Source of the DNA: Patulibacter sp.
GTDB lineage: Bacteria; Actinomycetota; Thermoleophilia; Solirubrobacterales; Solirubrobacteraceae
DNA length: 5,861 nt
Direction of reading: 5' to 3'
Assembly: GCA_031119595.1 (NCBI GenBank)
Contig: JAVHXX010000298.1
Coordinates: forward strand, 1 to 5,861
The position numbers were made by a program, and so were the translations under genes. Shown piece after piece: positions 1-5,073 of the stretch; position 1 is the stretch's first letter; each line of letters begins with the position of its first letter. The notes beneath the pieces were generated by a model that was not told the DNA's origin, made no database searches, and saw nothing but the letters and a program-made list of their open reading frames with translations.

Positions 1-69
1 CTCTATGCCCGCGTGCTCCCGCTGAGCGAGATCCGCGACCACTACCTCCTGGGCACGGGCACGGGATGA
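1..69 (+). CDS. C-terminal end of an unidentified protein (partial)
   Basis: Frame 1 is open from the window edge and stops at TGA 67-69, giving the last 22 residues (LYARVLPLSEIRDHYLLGTG plus two more). Codons are strongly G/C-ending, as in the real genes of the window. The stop overlaps the ATG of the next ORF (ATGA, 66-69), so the two are probably translationally coupled. The fragment is too short to assign a family, and I do not recognise it. Confidence 0.6.
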   Translation, partial: LYARVLPLSEIRDHYLLGTGTG

Positions 70-317
70 GCCGACCGGACGCCGAGGACTTCGGCCGCGG
101 GCCGAAGCGGCCCGACGACCGTCCCCTGATGAAGCCGGCGCCGCGGCCGATGCTGCGACCCATGCCGCGGGCGGCGACCGAACGGCTCCAGGCCGTGATC
201 GCCGCCGATGCCGAGGCCAAGCGCCGCGCCGACCCGGCCGAGCCGACGACGCGGGGCCGCCGCAAGTTCCGGGACCAGAGCCCGGTCAGCGGACCTCAGC
301 GGCGCCGCAAGGGCTGA
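66..317 (+). CDS. Small basic Pro/Arg-rich hypothetical protein
   Basis: This 83-residue ORF starts with the ATG of an ATGA overlap with the preceding gene and stops at TGA 315-317. The protein is low in complexity and very rich in Arg, Pro and Ala, with a methionine-proline stretch around residues 22-34 (MKPAPRPMLRPMPR) and a basic end (RRRKG). It has no membrane segment, no cysteine and no recognisable motif, and it looks disordered. A short helix-like stretch (residues 37-55, ATERLQAVIAADAEAKRRA) is the only part that looks folded. The coupling to the upstream stop and the consistent codon bias are the main reasons to believe it. The function is unknown. A role tied to the upstream gene is a guess from position only. 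Confidence 0.55.
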   Translation: MSRPDAEDFGRGPKRPDDRPLMKPAPRPMLRPMPRAATERLQAVIAADAEAKRRADPAEPTTRGRRKFRDQSPVSGPQRRRKG

Positions 318-320
318 GCC

Positions 321-356
321 GACGGCTCGACCCGCCCCGCGGCGTGCGAGGGCGTC
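321..356. terminator. GC-rich hairpin between convergent genes
   Basis: Between the convergent small ORF and the sulfur carrier gene, GACG (321-324) pairs with CGTC (353-356) and CTCG (326-329) with CGAG (347-350). Inside, CGCC (333-336) pairs with GGCG (341-344) around a 4-base loop. The far arm runs into the sulfur carrier stop codon. There is no T-run on either strand, so it is not a classical intrinsic terminator. It may mark the 3' ends of both units or be chance pairing in GC-rich DNA. Confidence 0.3.
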
Positions 357-624
357 AGCCGCCGGCGACGGCCGGGAGGATCGTGAGCTCGCCGCCGGCG
401 GGCACCGGCGTCTCGAGACCCTCGAGGTAGCGGATGTCCTCGCCGGAGAGGTAGATGTTCACGAAGCGGCGGAGCTCGCCGTCCTCGGTGATGCGGCCGC
501 GGAGTTCCTCGTGCTGCGTGAAGAGCGACTCGAGCGCGCTGCCCACCGTGTCGCCGTCGACGGTGACTTCGGCGGCGCCGCCCGCCACGTCGCGGAGCTG
601 GGTCGGGAGCTTGATGACGGTCAT
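355..624 (-). CDS. CysO-like MoaD/ThiS-family sulfur carrier protein
   Basis: This 89-residue ubiquitin-fold protein starts MTVIKLPTQLRDVAGG and ends ELTILPAVAGG. The C-terminal Gly-Gly is the site that is adenylated and turned into a thiocarboxylate in sulfur carriers of this family. The segment RRFVNIYLSGEDIRYLEGL (residues 52-70) and the LPAVAGG tail strongly recall mycobacterial CysO, which hands sulfide to the PLP enzyme CysM. No residues follow the Gly-Gly, so no protease is needed to mature it. The ATG overlaps the stop of the upstream PLP-enzyme gene (621-624) and there is no strong ribosome site of its own, so it is probably made by coupling. Its partner here is a threonine synthase-family protein instead of CysM, which suggests a role in homocysteine or methionine synthesis (inference). 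A molybdopterin or thiamin role is less likely from context. No activating E1-like enzyme or Mec-type protease lies in the window. Confidence 0.93.
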   Translation of the reverse strand: MTVIKLPTQLRDVAGGAAEVTVDGDTVGSALESLFTQHEELRGRITEDGELRRFVNIYLSGEDIRYLEGLETPVPAGGELTILPAVAGG

Positions 625-1871
625 GAGACGAGAGCCTGGCCTTCGACGGTGGTGATGAAGTCGTTCATGTTCGGGTCGACCTCGTAGCTCTCGAACGAGC
701 CGCGGACGGCGTCGAGGGTCTTGAGGCCGTCGCCGGTGATGACGATGACGGTGCGCTCCTGGTCGCCGATGACGCCCTGGTCCGCGAGCTTCTTGAGGAC
801 CGCGGTGGTGACGCCGCCGGCGGTCTCGGTGAAGATGCCGGTCGTCTCGGCGAGGAGCTTGATGCCGTGGCGGATCTCGTCGTCGGTGACGGCCTCGATC
901 GAACCGCCGGTCTTGCGGGCGATGTCGAGGGCGTACGGGCCGTCGGCGGGGTTGCCGATGGCGAGCGACTTCGCGATCGTGTCGGGCTTGACGGGCTTGC
1001 AGAAGTCCTTGCCCTCGGCGAAGGCCGTGGCGACCGGCGAGCAGCCGGTGGCCTGGGCGCCGTTCATGACCGGATCGGCACCGTCGATGAGGCCGAGCTC
1101 GCGCCACTCGCCGAAGCCCTTCTTGAGCTTCGTGAAGAGCGAGCCGGAGGCGATCGGCGCGACGATGCGGTCCGGGACGGTCCAGTCGAGCTGTTCGGCG
1201 ATCTCGTACGCGAGGGTCTTGGATCCCTCGGCGTAGTACGGGCGGACGTTCACGTTGACGAAGGCCCAGTCGCGCTCGCCGGAGAGCTCCGTGCAGAGCC
1301 GGTTGACGTCGTCGTAGTTGCCGCGGACGCGGACGAGCTTCGTGCCGTAGACGCCGGTCGACAGGATCTTCTGTTCCTCGAGGTTGCTCGGGATGAAGAC
1401 GTACGACTCGAGGCCGAGCGCGGCGGCCTGGGCGGCGACGGCACCGGCCAGGTTGCCGGTGGACGCGCACGCGAGGGTCGTCATGCCGAGCTCACGGGCC
1501 CGGGCGGACGCGACGGCGACGACGCGGTCCTTGAAGGAGTGCGTGGGGTTGTGGGCGTCGTTCTTGACCCAGACCTCGCCACCGAGCCCGAGCGCGGCCG
1601 CGAGGCGGTCGGCCTTGACGAGCGGCGTGCTGCCGACAGGAAGGCCGGCGTGGGCGCCGGCGGGAAGGCCGTCGACCGGGAGGAAGTCGGCGTAGCGCCA
1701 GATGTTCTGGGGGCCGGCCTGGATGCGGCGACGGAGCGACTCGGCGTCGCCGTCGAGGCCGGAGAAGTCGTAGGCGACCTCGACCGGGCCGAAGCAGCGC
1801 TCGCACACGTAGCGCGCTTCGAGCGGGTACTCGAATCCACACTCGCGGCAGGTCAGACTCTTTGCGTTCAC
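621..1871 (-). CDS. thrC: Threonine synthase-family PLP enzyme, possible thiocarboxylate-dependent homocysteine synthase
   Basis: This is a 416-residue fold-type II PLP enzyme. Residues 8-26 hold two CxxC pairs (C8/C11, C23/C26), the N-terminal zinc-ribbon-like region found in many threonine synthases. The PLP lysine is K114 in NPTHSFKDR (108-116). The usual motif is NPTGSFKDR, so H111 replaces Gly. STGN (137-140) is the substrate/PLP loop, and VITGDGLKTLD lies near the C-terminus. The GTG start at 1871 has GGAGGG 8 bases upstream. A longer GTG-started frame reaching 1946 runs into the riboswitch and was rejected. Threonine synthase converts O-phosphohomoserine to threonine. A SAM riboswitch upstream and a CysO-like carrier overlapping downstream instead suggest that phosphohomoserine receives sulfur from the carrier to give homocysteine (inference). 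The symbol names the family, not a proven activity. An ordinary threonine synthase repressed by SAM remains possible. Confidence 0.9.
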   Translation of the reverse strand: MNAKSLTCRECGFEYPLEARYVCERCFGPVEVAYDFSGLDGDAESLRRRIQAGPQNIWRYADFLPVDGLPAGAHAGLPVGSTPLVKADRLAAALGLGGEVWVKNDAHNPTHSFKDRVVAVASARARELGMTTLACASTGNLAGAVAAQAAALGLESYVFIPSNLEEQKILSTGVYGTKLVRVRGNYDDVNRLCTELSGERDWAFVNVNVRPYYAEGSKTLAYEIAEQLDWTVPDRIVAPIASGSLFTKLKKGFGEWRELGLIDGADPVMNGAQATGCSPVATAFAEGKDFCKPVKPDTIAKSLAIGNPADGPYALDIARKTGGSIEAVTDDEIRHGIKLLAETTGIFTETAGGVTTAVLKKLADQGVIGDQERTVIVITGDGLKTLDAVRGSFESYEVDPNMNDFITTVEGQALVS

Positions 1872-1879
1872 TCGGGGTT

Positions 1880-1885
1880 CCCTCC
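1880..1885 (-). promoter_or_regulatory. Strong Shine-Dalgarno of the PLP-enzyme gene, likely target of the riboswitch
   Basis: GGAGGG on the minus strand sits 8 bases before the GTG at 1871 and fixes that start. Upstream CCCTC (1911-1915 on the + map) can pair with its GAGGG. A nearer CCAC (1895-1898) can pair with GTGG (1884-1887) across a 7-base loop. Either pairing would hide the site. No hairpin plus U-run lies between aptamer and gene, so control at translation initiation is the better guess. Confidence 0.6.
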
Positions 1886-1922
1886 ACTTAGGCGGTGGCG
1901 GGGTCCTGGTGAGGGGTGTCCT

Positions 1923-2013
1923 GCCACATCTCTCTGGAATTGGCACCGTCTCCGCTTGCGCGGTGGTTGCCGGAGCTTCGTAGGGCCAGTCCCTCCACTC
2001 CTCTGGATGCGTC
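1923..2013 (-). promoter_or_regulatory. SAM-I-type (S-box) riboswitch aptamer, apparently without P4
   Basis: Read on the minus strand, the region carries the S-box core in order. CGCATC (P1 5' strand) is followed by CAGAGG and then GGAGGGACTGGCCC (1996-1983). Next come CCGGCAACC (1973-1965), a CCGC-GCAA-GCGG hairpin (P3, GNRA loop), GGTGCCAATTCC (1947-1936), and AGAGA leading into GATGTG (P1 3' strand). P1 pairs CGCATC with GATGTG. CTGG/CCGG form the inner part of P2, and GGAGGGA opposite GCAACC is the kink-turn region. SAM binding to this class lowers expression of methionine and sulfur genes. Between AATTCC and the P1 3' strand only about 5 bases remain, too few for the usual P4 arm. It lies 51 bases before the GTG of the PLP-enzyme gene, which it presumably represses when SAM is plentiful. 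SAM-IV was considered but the kink-turn and GGTGCCAATTCC signature favour SAM-I. Confidence 0.93.
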
Positions 2014-2041
2014 TATTCGAGCGGCATGCGCTCGTATGGGG

Positions 2042-2050
2042 ACCCTAGCA
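2042..2050 (-). promoter_or_regulatory. Extended -10 promoter of the riboswitch operon
   Basis: On the minus strand TGCTAGGGT gives an extended -10 (TGN followed by TAGGGT at 2047-2042). A start near A2035 would put a 6-bp hairpin (CGAGCG, loop CATGC, CGCTCG, at 2034-2018) at the 5' end of the leader, followed at once by the aptamer P1. No good -35 box is seen at the normal distance, consistent with an extended -10 type. The assignment rests on position and motif only. Confidence 0.5.
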
Positions 2051-2075
2051 AAGGCCGCCCGGCGCGCCACGCGCG

Positions 2076-2091
2076 GTCGACGGGAGTCGAC
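2076..2091. promoter_or_regulatory. Two GTCGAC palindromes one helical turn apart in the divergent promoter region
   Basis: GTCGAC occurs at 2076-2081 and again at 2086-2091, with 4 bases between, so the centres are 10 bp apart. The pair lies between the leftward riboswitch promoter and the rightward corA promoter. Such spacing suits a dimer-of-dimers operator, but GTCGAC is a likely chance word in this GC-rich DNA. No regulator family is implied. Confidence 0.2.
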
Positions 2092-2096
2092 GCCGA

Positions 2097-2102
2097 TAGA
2101 CT
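2097..2102 (+). promoter_or_regulatory. Possible -10 box for corA
   Basis: TAGACT within GATAGACT fits the TANNNT pattern and would start RNA near 2109, leaving about 63 bases before the corA ATG at 2172. The second GTCGAC palindrome overlaps the spacer. The -35 is poor. No Mg-sensing M-box structure is recognisable in the leader. Confidence 0.3.
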
Positions 2103-2171
2103 GCTTCTTGCAGGCGTCCTCGCGCTCTGCCCTGATCGGAATGACCATGAACGACGAGCCTCCCAGTAGCC

Positions 2172-3173
2172 ATGCGCAGCCTCATGTCTACGCGGCCATC
2201 GCTGCCGCGCCGTACGCGTGGGCGCGTCGTCTCGCCCTCTCCGCCTGCTGAGGAAGTCCTCGCCCGCGCGGAGACCGTCGAGGCCGACGAGCTCCGCTGG
2301 ATCCACATCGAGAAGCCGACCGCCGCGGACCGCGCGTGGCTCGAGGAACGCTTCTCCTTCCACCCCCTCGACTACGAGGACGTCGCCTCGCGCAACCAGC
2401 GCCCGAAGGTCGACGAGTACGACGAATACCTCTTCATCGTGTTGCACTTCCCGCAGTACGACAAGACCGTCGGCCGCCTGAACGCGGTCGAGCTCGACAT
2501 GTTCGTCGGGCCCGACTACGTGATCACGATGCCGAACGATCCGATCCAGCCGCTGTCGTATCTCTTCGACCGCTGCCAGCGCAAGGAGGAGCAGCGCCAG
2601 GAGGTCATGGCGAAGGGCTCCGGTTACCTGCTGTACCGGATCGTCGACCAGTGCGTCGACGCCGCCTTCCCGATGCTGCGCAAGATCGGGAACAAGCTCG
2701 AGCGCCTCGAGGACGACATCTTCGCCGGCCCGTCGGCGAGCACCGTCCGGGACATCTCCAACGCCAAGCAGGAGATCATCAACTTCCGCAAGGTCGCGCG
2801 CCCGCAGCGCACGGCGCTGAAGGATCTCGAGCGCACCAAGCGCTACGTCGTCGGCGACCTCGACATCTACTTCGACGACATCAACGACGCCTCCGAACGC
2901 ATCTGGGACACCCTGGAGAACTTCAAGGAGGTCGCCGACGCCCTCGAGCAGACCAACGAAGCCGTCTACTCGCACCGCGCCAACGACGTCCTCCTCGTGC
3001 TCACCTCGATCACCGTGATCGTCCTGCCGCTCACTCTCGTCGCGTCGGTGTTCGGCATGAACACCGGCCTGCCGGGGGAGCACAGCATCGAGGCCTTCTG
3101 GGTGATCGTCGGGCTGATGGTGGTATTGCTGGTGGGCATGATCACCGTGTTCCGCAAGCGCGGCTGGCTGTGA
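2172..3173 (+). CDS. corA: CorA-family magnesium/cobalt transporter
   Basis: This 333-residue protein is close to the usual CorA length. The soluble N-terminal domain, including helices rich in charged residues, runs to about residue 272. Two C-terminal membrane helices follow (about 273-294 and 309-327). The first ends in the family signature Gly-Met-Asn (G295-N297, VASVFGMN), which forms the ion-selectivity loop. The basic end RKRGWL faces the cytoplasm. CorA works as a pentameric channel in the cytoplasmic membrane, gated by Mg2+ bound to the cytosolic domain. The start is uncertain: ATG 2172 and ATG 2184 are both possible, neither has a clear Shine-Dalgarno, and an in-frame stop at 2148-2150 bounds the frame. 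The first 25 or so residues are basic, variable sequence. The stop overlaps the GTG of the lipid kinase gene (GTGA), so it heads an operon. Confidence 0.96.
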   Translation: MRSLMSTRPSLPRRTRGRVVSPSPPAEEVLARAETVEADELRWIHIEKPTAADRAWLEERFSFHPLDYEDVASRNQRPKVDEYDEYLFIVLHFPQYDKTVGRLNAVELDMFVGPDYVITMPNDPIQPLSYLFDRCQRKEEQRQEVMAKGSGYLLYRIVDQCVDAAFPMLRKIGNKLERLEDDIFAGPSASTVRDISNAKQEIINFRKVARPQRTALKDLERTKRYVVGDLDIYFDDINDASERIWDTLENFKEVADALEQTNEAVYSHRANDVLLVLTSITVIVLPLTLVASVFGMNTGLPGEHSIEAFWVIVGLMVVLLVGMITVFRKRGWL

Positions 3174-4180
3174 CCGACGAGTCGGTGGCCGGCAAGTCCC
3201 CGGCCGAAGCGGAGGGCCTCGATCCGACGGCGGCGCCGGCGCCTGCCTCCGTATCGGGAAAGCCCCGTCTCACGCTGATCGTGAATCCGATCGCGACGAC
3301 GGTGAGCACGAAGCGCACCGCGCAGATCCGGGAGGTCCTCTCGCGGAGCTTCGAGGTCACGGTGCAGCGCACCGAGGCCCAGGGCCACGCGACCGAGCTG
3401 GCCCAGGAGGCCGTGCTCGGTGGCGCCGAGGTGGTCGCCGTCTACGCCGGCGACGGCACCACGAACGAAGCCATCCGCGCCCTCGCCGGCACCCAGACGG
3501 CCCTCGCCCATCTGCCCGGCGGCAACGCGAGCGTGCTGGCCCGCATGCTCGGCATGGGCTCCGACGGCGTGAAGGCGGCGCAGCGCGTCGGCGAGCTCGG
3601 CGGCGCCACCCGCACGATCGACCTCGGCCGGGTCGAGGCCGACGGTGGCGAGTCGCGGCCGTTCTCGTTCACCGCCGGGGTCGGCCTCGACGGGGCCGTC
3701 GTGAAGCTCGTCGACTCGGACCTGGCCCGCAAGCACCGCTTCCGCTGGGGCGCCTTCTGGATGGAGGCGGTCCGCCTCGCCCGCGAGGAGTACATCGGCG
3801 CCGAGCCGATGCTCACCGTCGAGTCCGGCGGGGTCAGCAAGCGCGGCGTCACCGGGATCATCCAGAACGCCGAGGCCTACACCTACCTCGGTCCGCGCCC
3901 GCTCACCGTCGGCGACGGCGCCACGCTCACGAGCGGCACCCTCGCGGCCTCCGCCCTCCTCTCCGGCCTCGGCTACCGCGACATTCCCGCGATCACGTTC
4001 CGTACCGTCGGCCCCGTGAAGGCCACCGGCCACAAGCGCATCGACGGACTCCCCGCCTCCACCGAGGTCTGGGTCCGCTGCGATCGCGCGATGCCGATGC
4101 AGGTCGACGGCGACTACTGGTGCGACGTGACCAACGCGCGATTCACTGTGCAGCCGGCGGCGTTGCGCGTCGTCGCCTGA
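3170..4180 (+). CDS. Diacylglycerol kinase-family lipid kinase
   Basis: This 336-residue protein starts at a GTG overlapping the corA stop (GTGA). After an acidic, Ala/Pro-rich tail (residues 1-30) the catalytic domain begins with LTLIVNP (34-40). AGDGTTNE (93-100) is the GGDGTxNE nucleotide loop with Ala for the first Gly. LPGGNASVLAR (115-125) takes the place of the usual PxGTxNDFAR. GVGLDG (170-175), YLGPRPL (239-245) and QVDGDY (311-316) complete the family pattern in the C-terminal beta domain. Members phosphorylate diacylglycerol or related lipid alcohols with ATP at the inner membrane face and recycle lipid for phospholipid synthesis. The two altered loops make the substrate and even the activity uncertain. 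A sphingosine-kinase-like or other lipid alcohol substrate is possible. It is co-transcribed with corA, though no functional link is evident. Confidence 0.9.
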   Translation: MTDESVAGKSPAEAEGLDPTAAPAPASVSGKPRLTLIVNPIATTVSTKRTAQIREVLSRSFEVTVQRTEAQGHATELAQEAVLGGAEVVAVYAGDGTTNEAIRALAGTQTALAHLPGGNASVLARMLGMGSDGVKAAQRVGELGGATRTIDLGRVEADGGESRPFSFTAGVGLDGAVVKLVDSDLARKHRFRWGAFWMEAVRLAREEYIGAEPMLTVESGGVSKRGVTGIIQNAEAYTYLGPRPLTVGDGATLTSGTLAASALLSGLGYRDIPAITFRTVGPVKATGHKRIDGLPASTEVWVRCDRAMPMQVDGDYWCDVTNARFTVQPAALRVVA

Positions 4181-4184
4181 GCGC

Positions 4185-4874
4185 GTGGCCGACGAACCCG
4201 AGCTGATCCGTGCGGCCGAGGTGGCCGCCGGCATGCGCTTCCTCGACGCGATCGGTCGCCACGGCGAGACGATCTACGACGGCCGCGCGATCATCCTCCT
4301 CGAGTGGCTGGATTCGATGGTCAGTTTCCACGTCGACGGCGACGCGTCGGCGGAGCTCCGCGACCACGTGTGGAATCACGGTGGCGGCGGCGTCGAGACC
4401 GACGAGGAGGCGTTCGCCTGGAGAAGACGGACGCAAGCCGAGCCTGCCCCACCCTCGGCCGCCCAGACGGCCTTCCTCGATGGGATCACGATCCGAGACG
4501 CGCTCGAGCCGCATGAGAGTGCCGCGCTCCTCGGCCTGACGGAGGTCATCGACGGCGCTGTCACGGCGGGCGGGGTCAGACTCGATCTACGGTCGGCCGT
4601 CCCGATCTTCGACGGCCCCGTGACGCTGACGCTGCCCTCGGGATGGATCGTCCGCCGCGGTGACAACGCGCACCGCGCCACGTCCGACCACGGCGCGCCG
4701 TTCTCCGCGACGTACGTGCTCGCGTCGCTCGAGACCAGGATCGAGCTCGGCGCCGATGTGTACTGCCTCCCGCGCGGCAGCGCCAAGGCGGTCCTCGCCG
4801 TCGGCGAGCGAAGGTGGACACTGGTCGATACCTGGGCCGAGGGCGCGCACGCTGCGATCTACGGTGGTGCGTAG
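4185..4874 (+). CDS. Hypothetical protein, third gene of the corA operon
   Basis: I do not recognise this protein of up to 229 residues. The GTG at 4185 lies 4 bases after the lipid kinase stop, which fits operon packing, and the codons from there are already G/C-ending. An in-frame ATG at 4233 (residue 17) has a good Shine-Dalgarno, GAGGTGG, 8 bases upstream, so the true protein may be 213 residues. The N-terminal part (residues 5-60) looks helical with alternating charge. A Gly-rich patch, WNHGGGGVETDEEAF, follows at about 67-81, and then an Ala/Pro linker near 90-97. The second half is beta-like with repeated VxL patterns and a single Cys (YCLPRG). There are no membrane segments, no signal peptide and no metal-ligand cluster. 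The stop is 50 bases before a terminator hairpin, so it closes the operon. Confidence 0.8.
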   Translation: MADEPELIRAAEVAAGMRFLDAIGRHGETIYDGRAIILLEWLDSMVSFHVDGDASAELRDHVWNHGGGGVETDEEAFAWRRRTQAEPAPPSAAQTAFLDGITIRDALEPHESAALLGLTEVIDGAVTAGGVRLDLRSAVPIFDGPVTLTLPSGWIVRRGDNAHRATSDHGAPFSATYVLASLETRIELGADVYCLPRGSAKAVLAVGERRWTLVDTWAEGAHAAIYGGA

Positions 4875-4917
4875 CGGCTCGCGCGCACAGAGGCCGCGGA
4901 TCGAAGCCGCCCCTTGA

Positions 4918-5009
4918 AACGACGAAAGCCCCGCTTCCGCGAGGCTTGTTCTCCTTTTGTCGGCAACACCCGGAGCATGCTTTAGCGACAATTGCGAGTG
5001 TGGCGCGAG
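4918..5009 (-). repeat. Copy A of a ~92-nt two-copy element, candidate structured RNA
   Basis: This spacer matches 5747-5838 almost without gaps (one base). Shared blocks, on the + strand, are AACGACGAA, GCCCCGC, GCGAGGC, TCGGCA, CTTTAGCGAC and TGGCGC. The linkers between them are diverged but hold their length. The terminal hairpin shows a compensatory change: A4927-T4946 here is G5756-C5775 in the other copy. The single mismatch conserved in both copies is C-A on the + strand but G-U on the minus strand, which suggests the functional RNA is minus-strand and ends in the hairpin plus TTTCGTCGTTT. No ORF explains the conservation, because the one-base indel breaks any shared frame. I know no named family that it matches. 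Confidence 0.6.
4926..4959 (+). terminator. Intrinsic terminator of the corA operon
   Basis: AAGCCCCGC (4926-4934) pairs with GCGAGGCTT (4939-4947) around the loop TTCC, 8 base pairs with one C-A mismatch. The T-rich tract TTGTTCTCCTTTT follows on the + strand. On the minus strand the mismatch becomes a G-U wobble and the hairpin is followed by TTTCGTCGTTT, so it may stop transcripts from both directions. It is part of the duplicated element at 4918-5009. Confidence 0.6.
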
Positions 5010-5060
5010 GGCATTCTCTTTGTTCCTCTCGTCGCTCATCGCGGCCTCACCTGCAAGGCA

Positions 5061-5066
5061 TAGGGT
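5061..5066 (+). promoter_or_regulatory. -10 box placing the PAP2 gene on a leaderless transcript
   Basis: TAGGGT, the same hexamer as the -10 proposed for the riboswitch operon, ends 7 bases before the ATG at 5074. A transcript started at normal distance would begin at or next to that ATG. No good Shine-Dalgarno precedes the ATG, which fits leaderless translation, common in actinomycetes. No clear -35 is visible. Confidence 0.45.
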
Positions 5067-5073
5067 CACGTCG

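Noticed and set aside
1872..1946. N-terminal extension of the PLP enzyme to a GTG at 1946
   Set aside because: That GTG is inside the conserved GGTGCC segment of the riboswitch. The added residues are Pro/Arg-rich leader translation, and GTG 1871 has a strong Shine-Dalgarno.
1923..2013. SAM-IV assignment for the riboswitch
   Set aside because: SAM-IV is common in actinomycetes, but the GGAGGGACTGGCCC, GCAACC and GGTGCCAATTCC elements in this order are the SAM-I signature.
867..2048. Long + strand open frame opposite the threonine synthase-like gene
   Set aside because: It has no recognisable domain, is rich in D/E/R/V/G as expected for an antisense shadow of a high-GC gene, and also runs through the riboswitch and promoter.
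2103..2171. Mg2+-sensing M-box in the corA leader
   Set aside because: The leader is too short and has none of the recognisable M-box conserved stretches.
2013..3083. Long minus-strand frame opposite corA
   Set aside because: The + strand encodes a full CorA with its GMN motif and membrane helices. The antisense frame is a codon-bias shadow.
2966..4234. Long minus-strand frame opposite the lipid kinase gene
   Set aside because: The + strand frame has the family motifs throughout. The opposite frame is Arg/Gly/Asp-rich with no domain.
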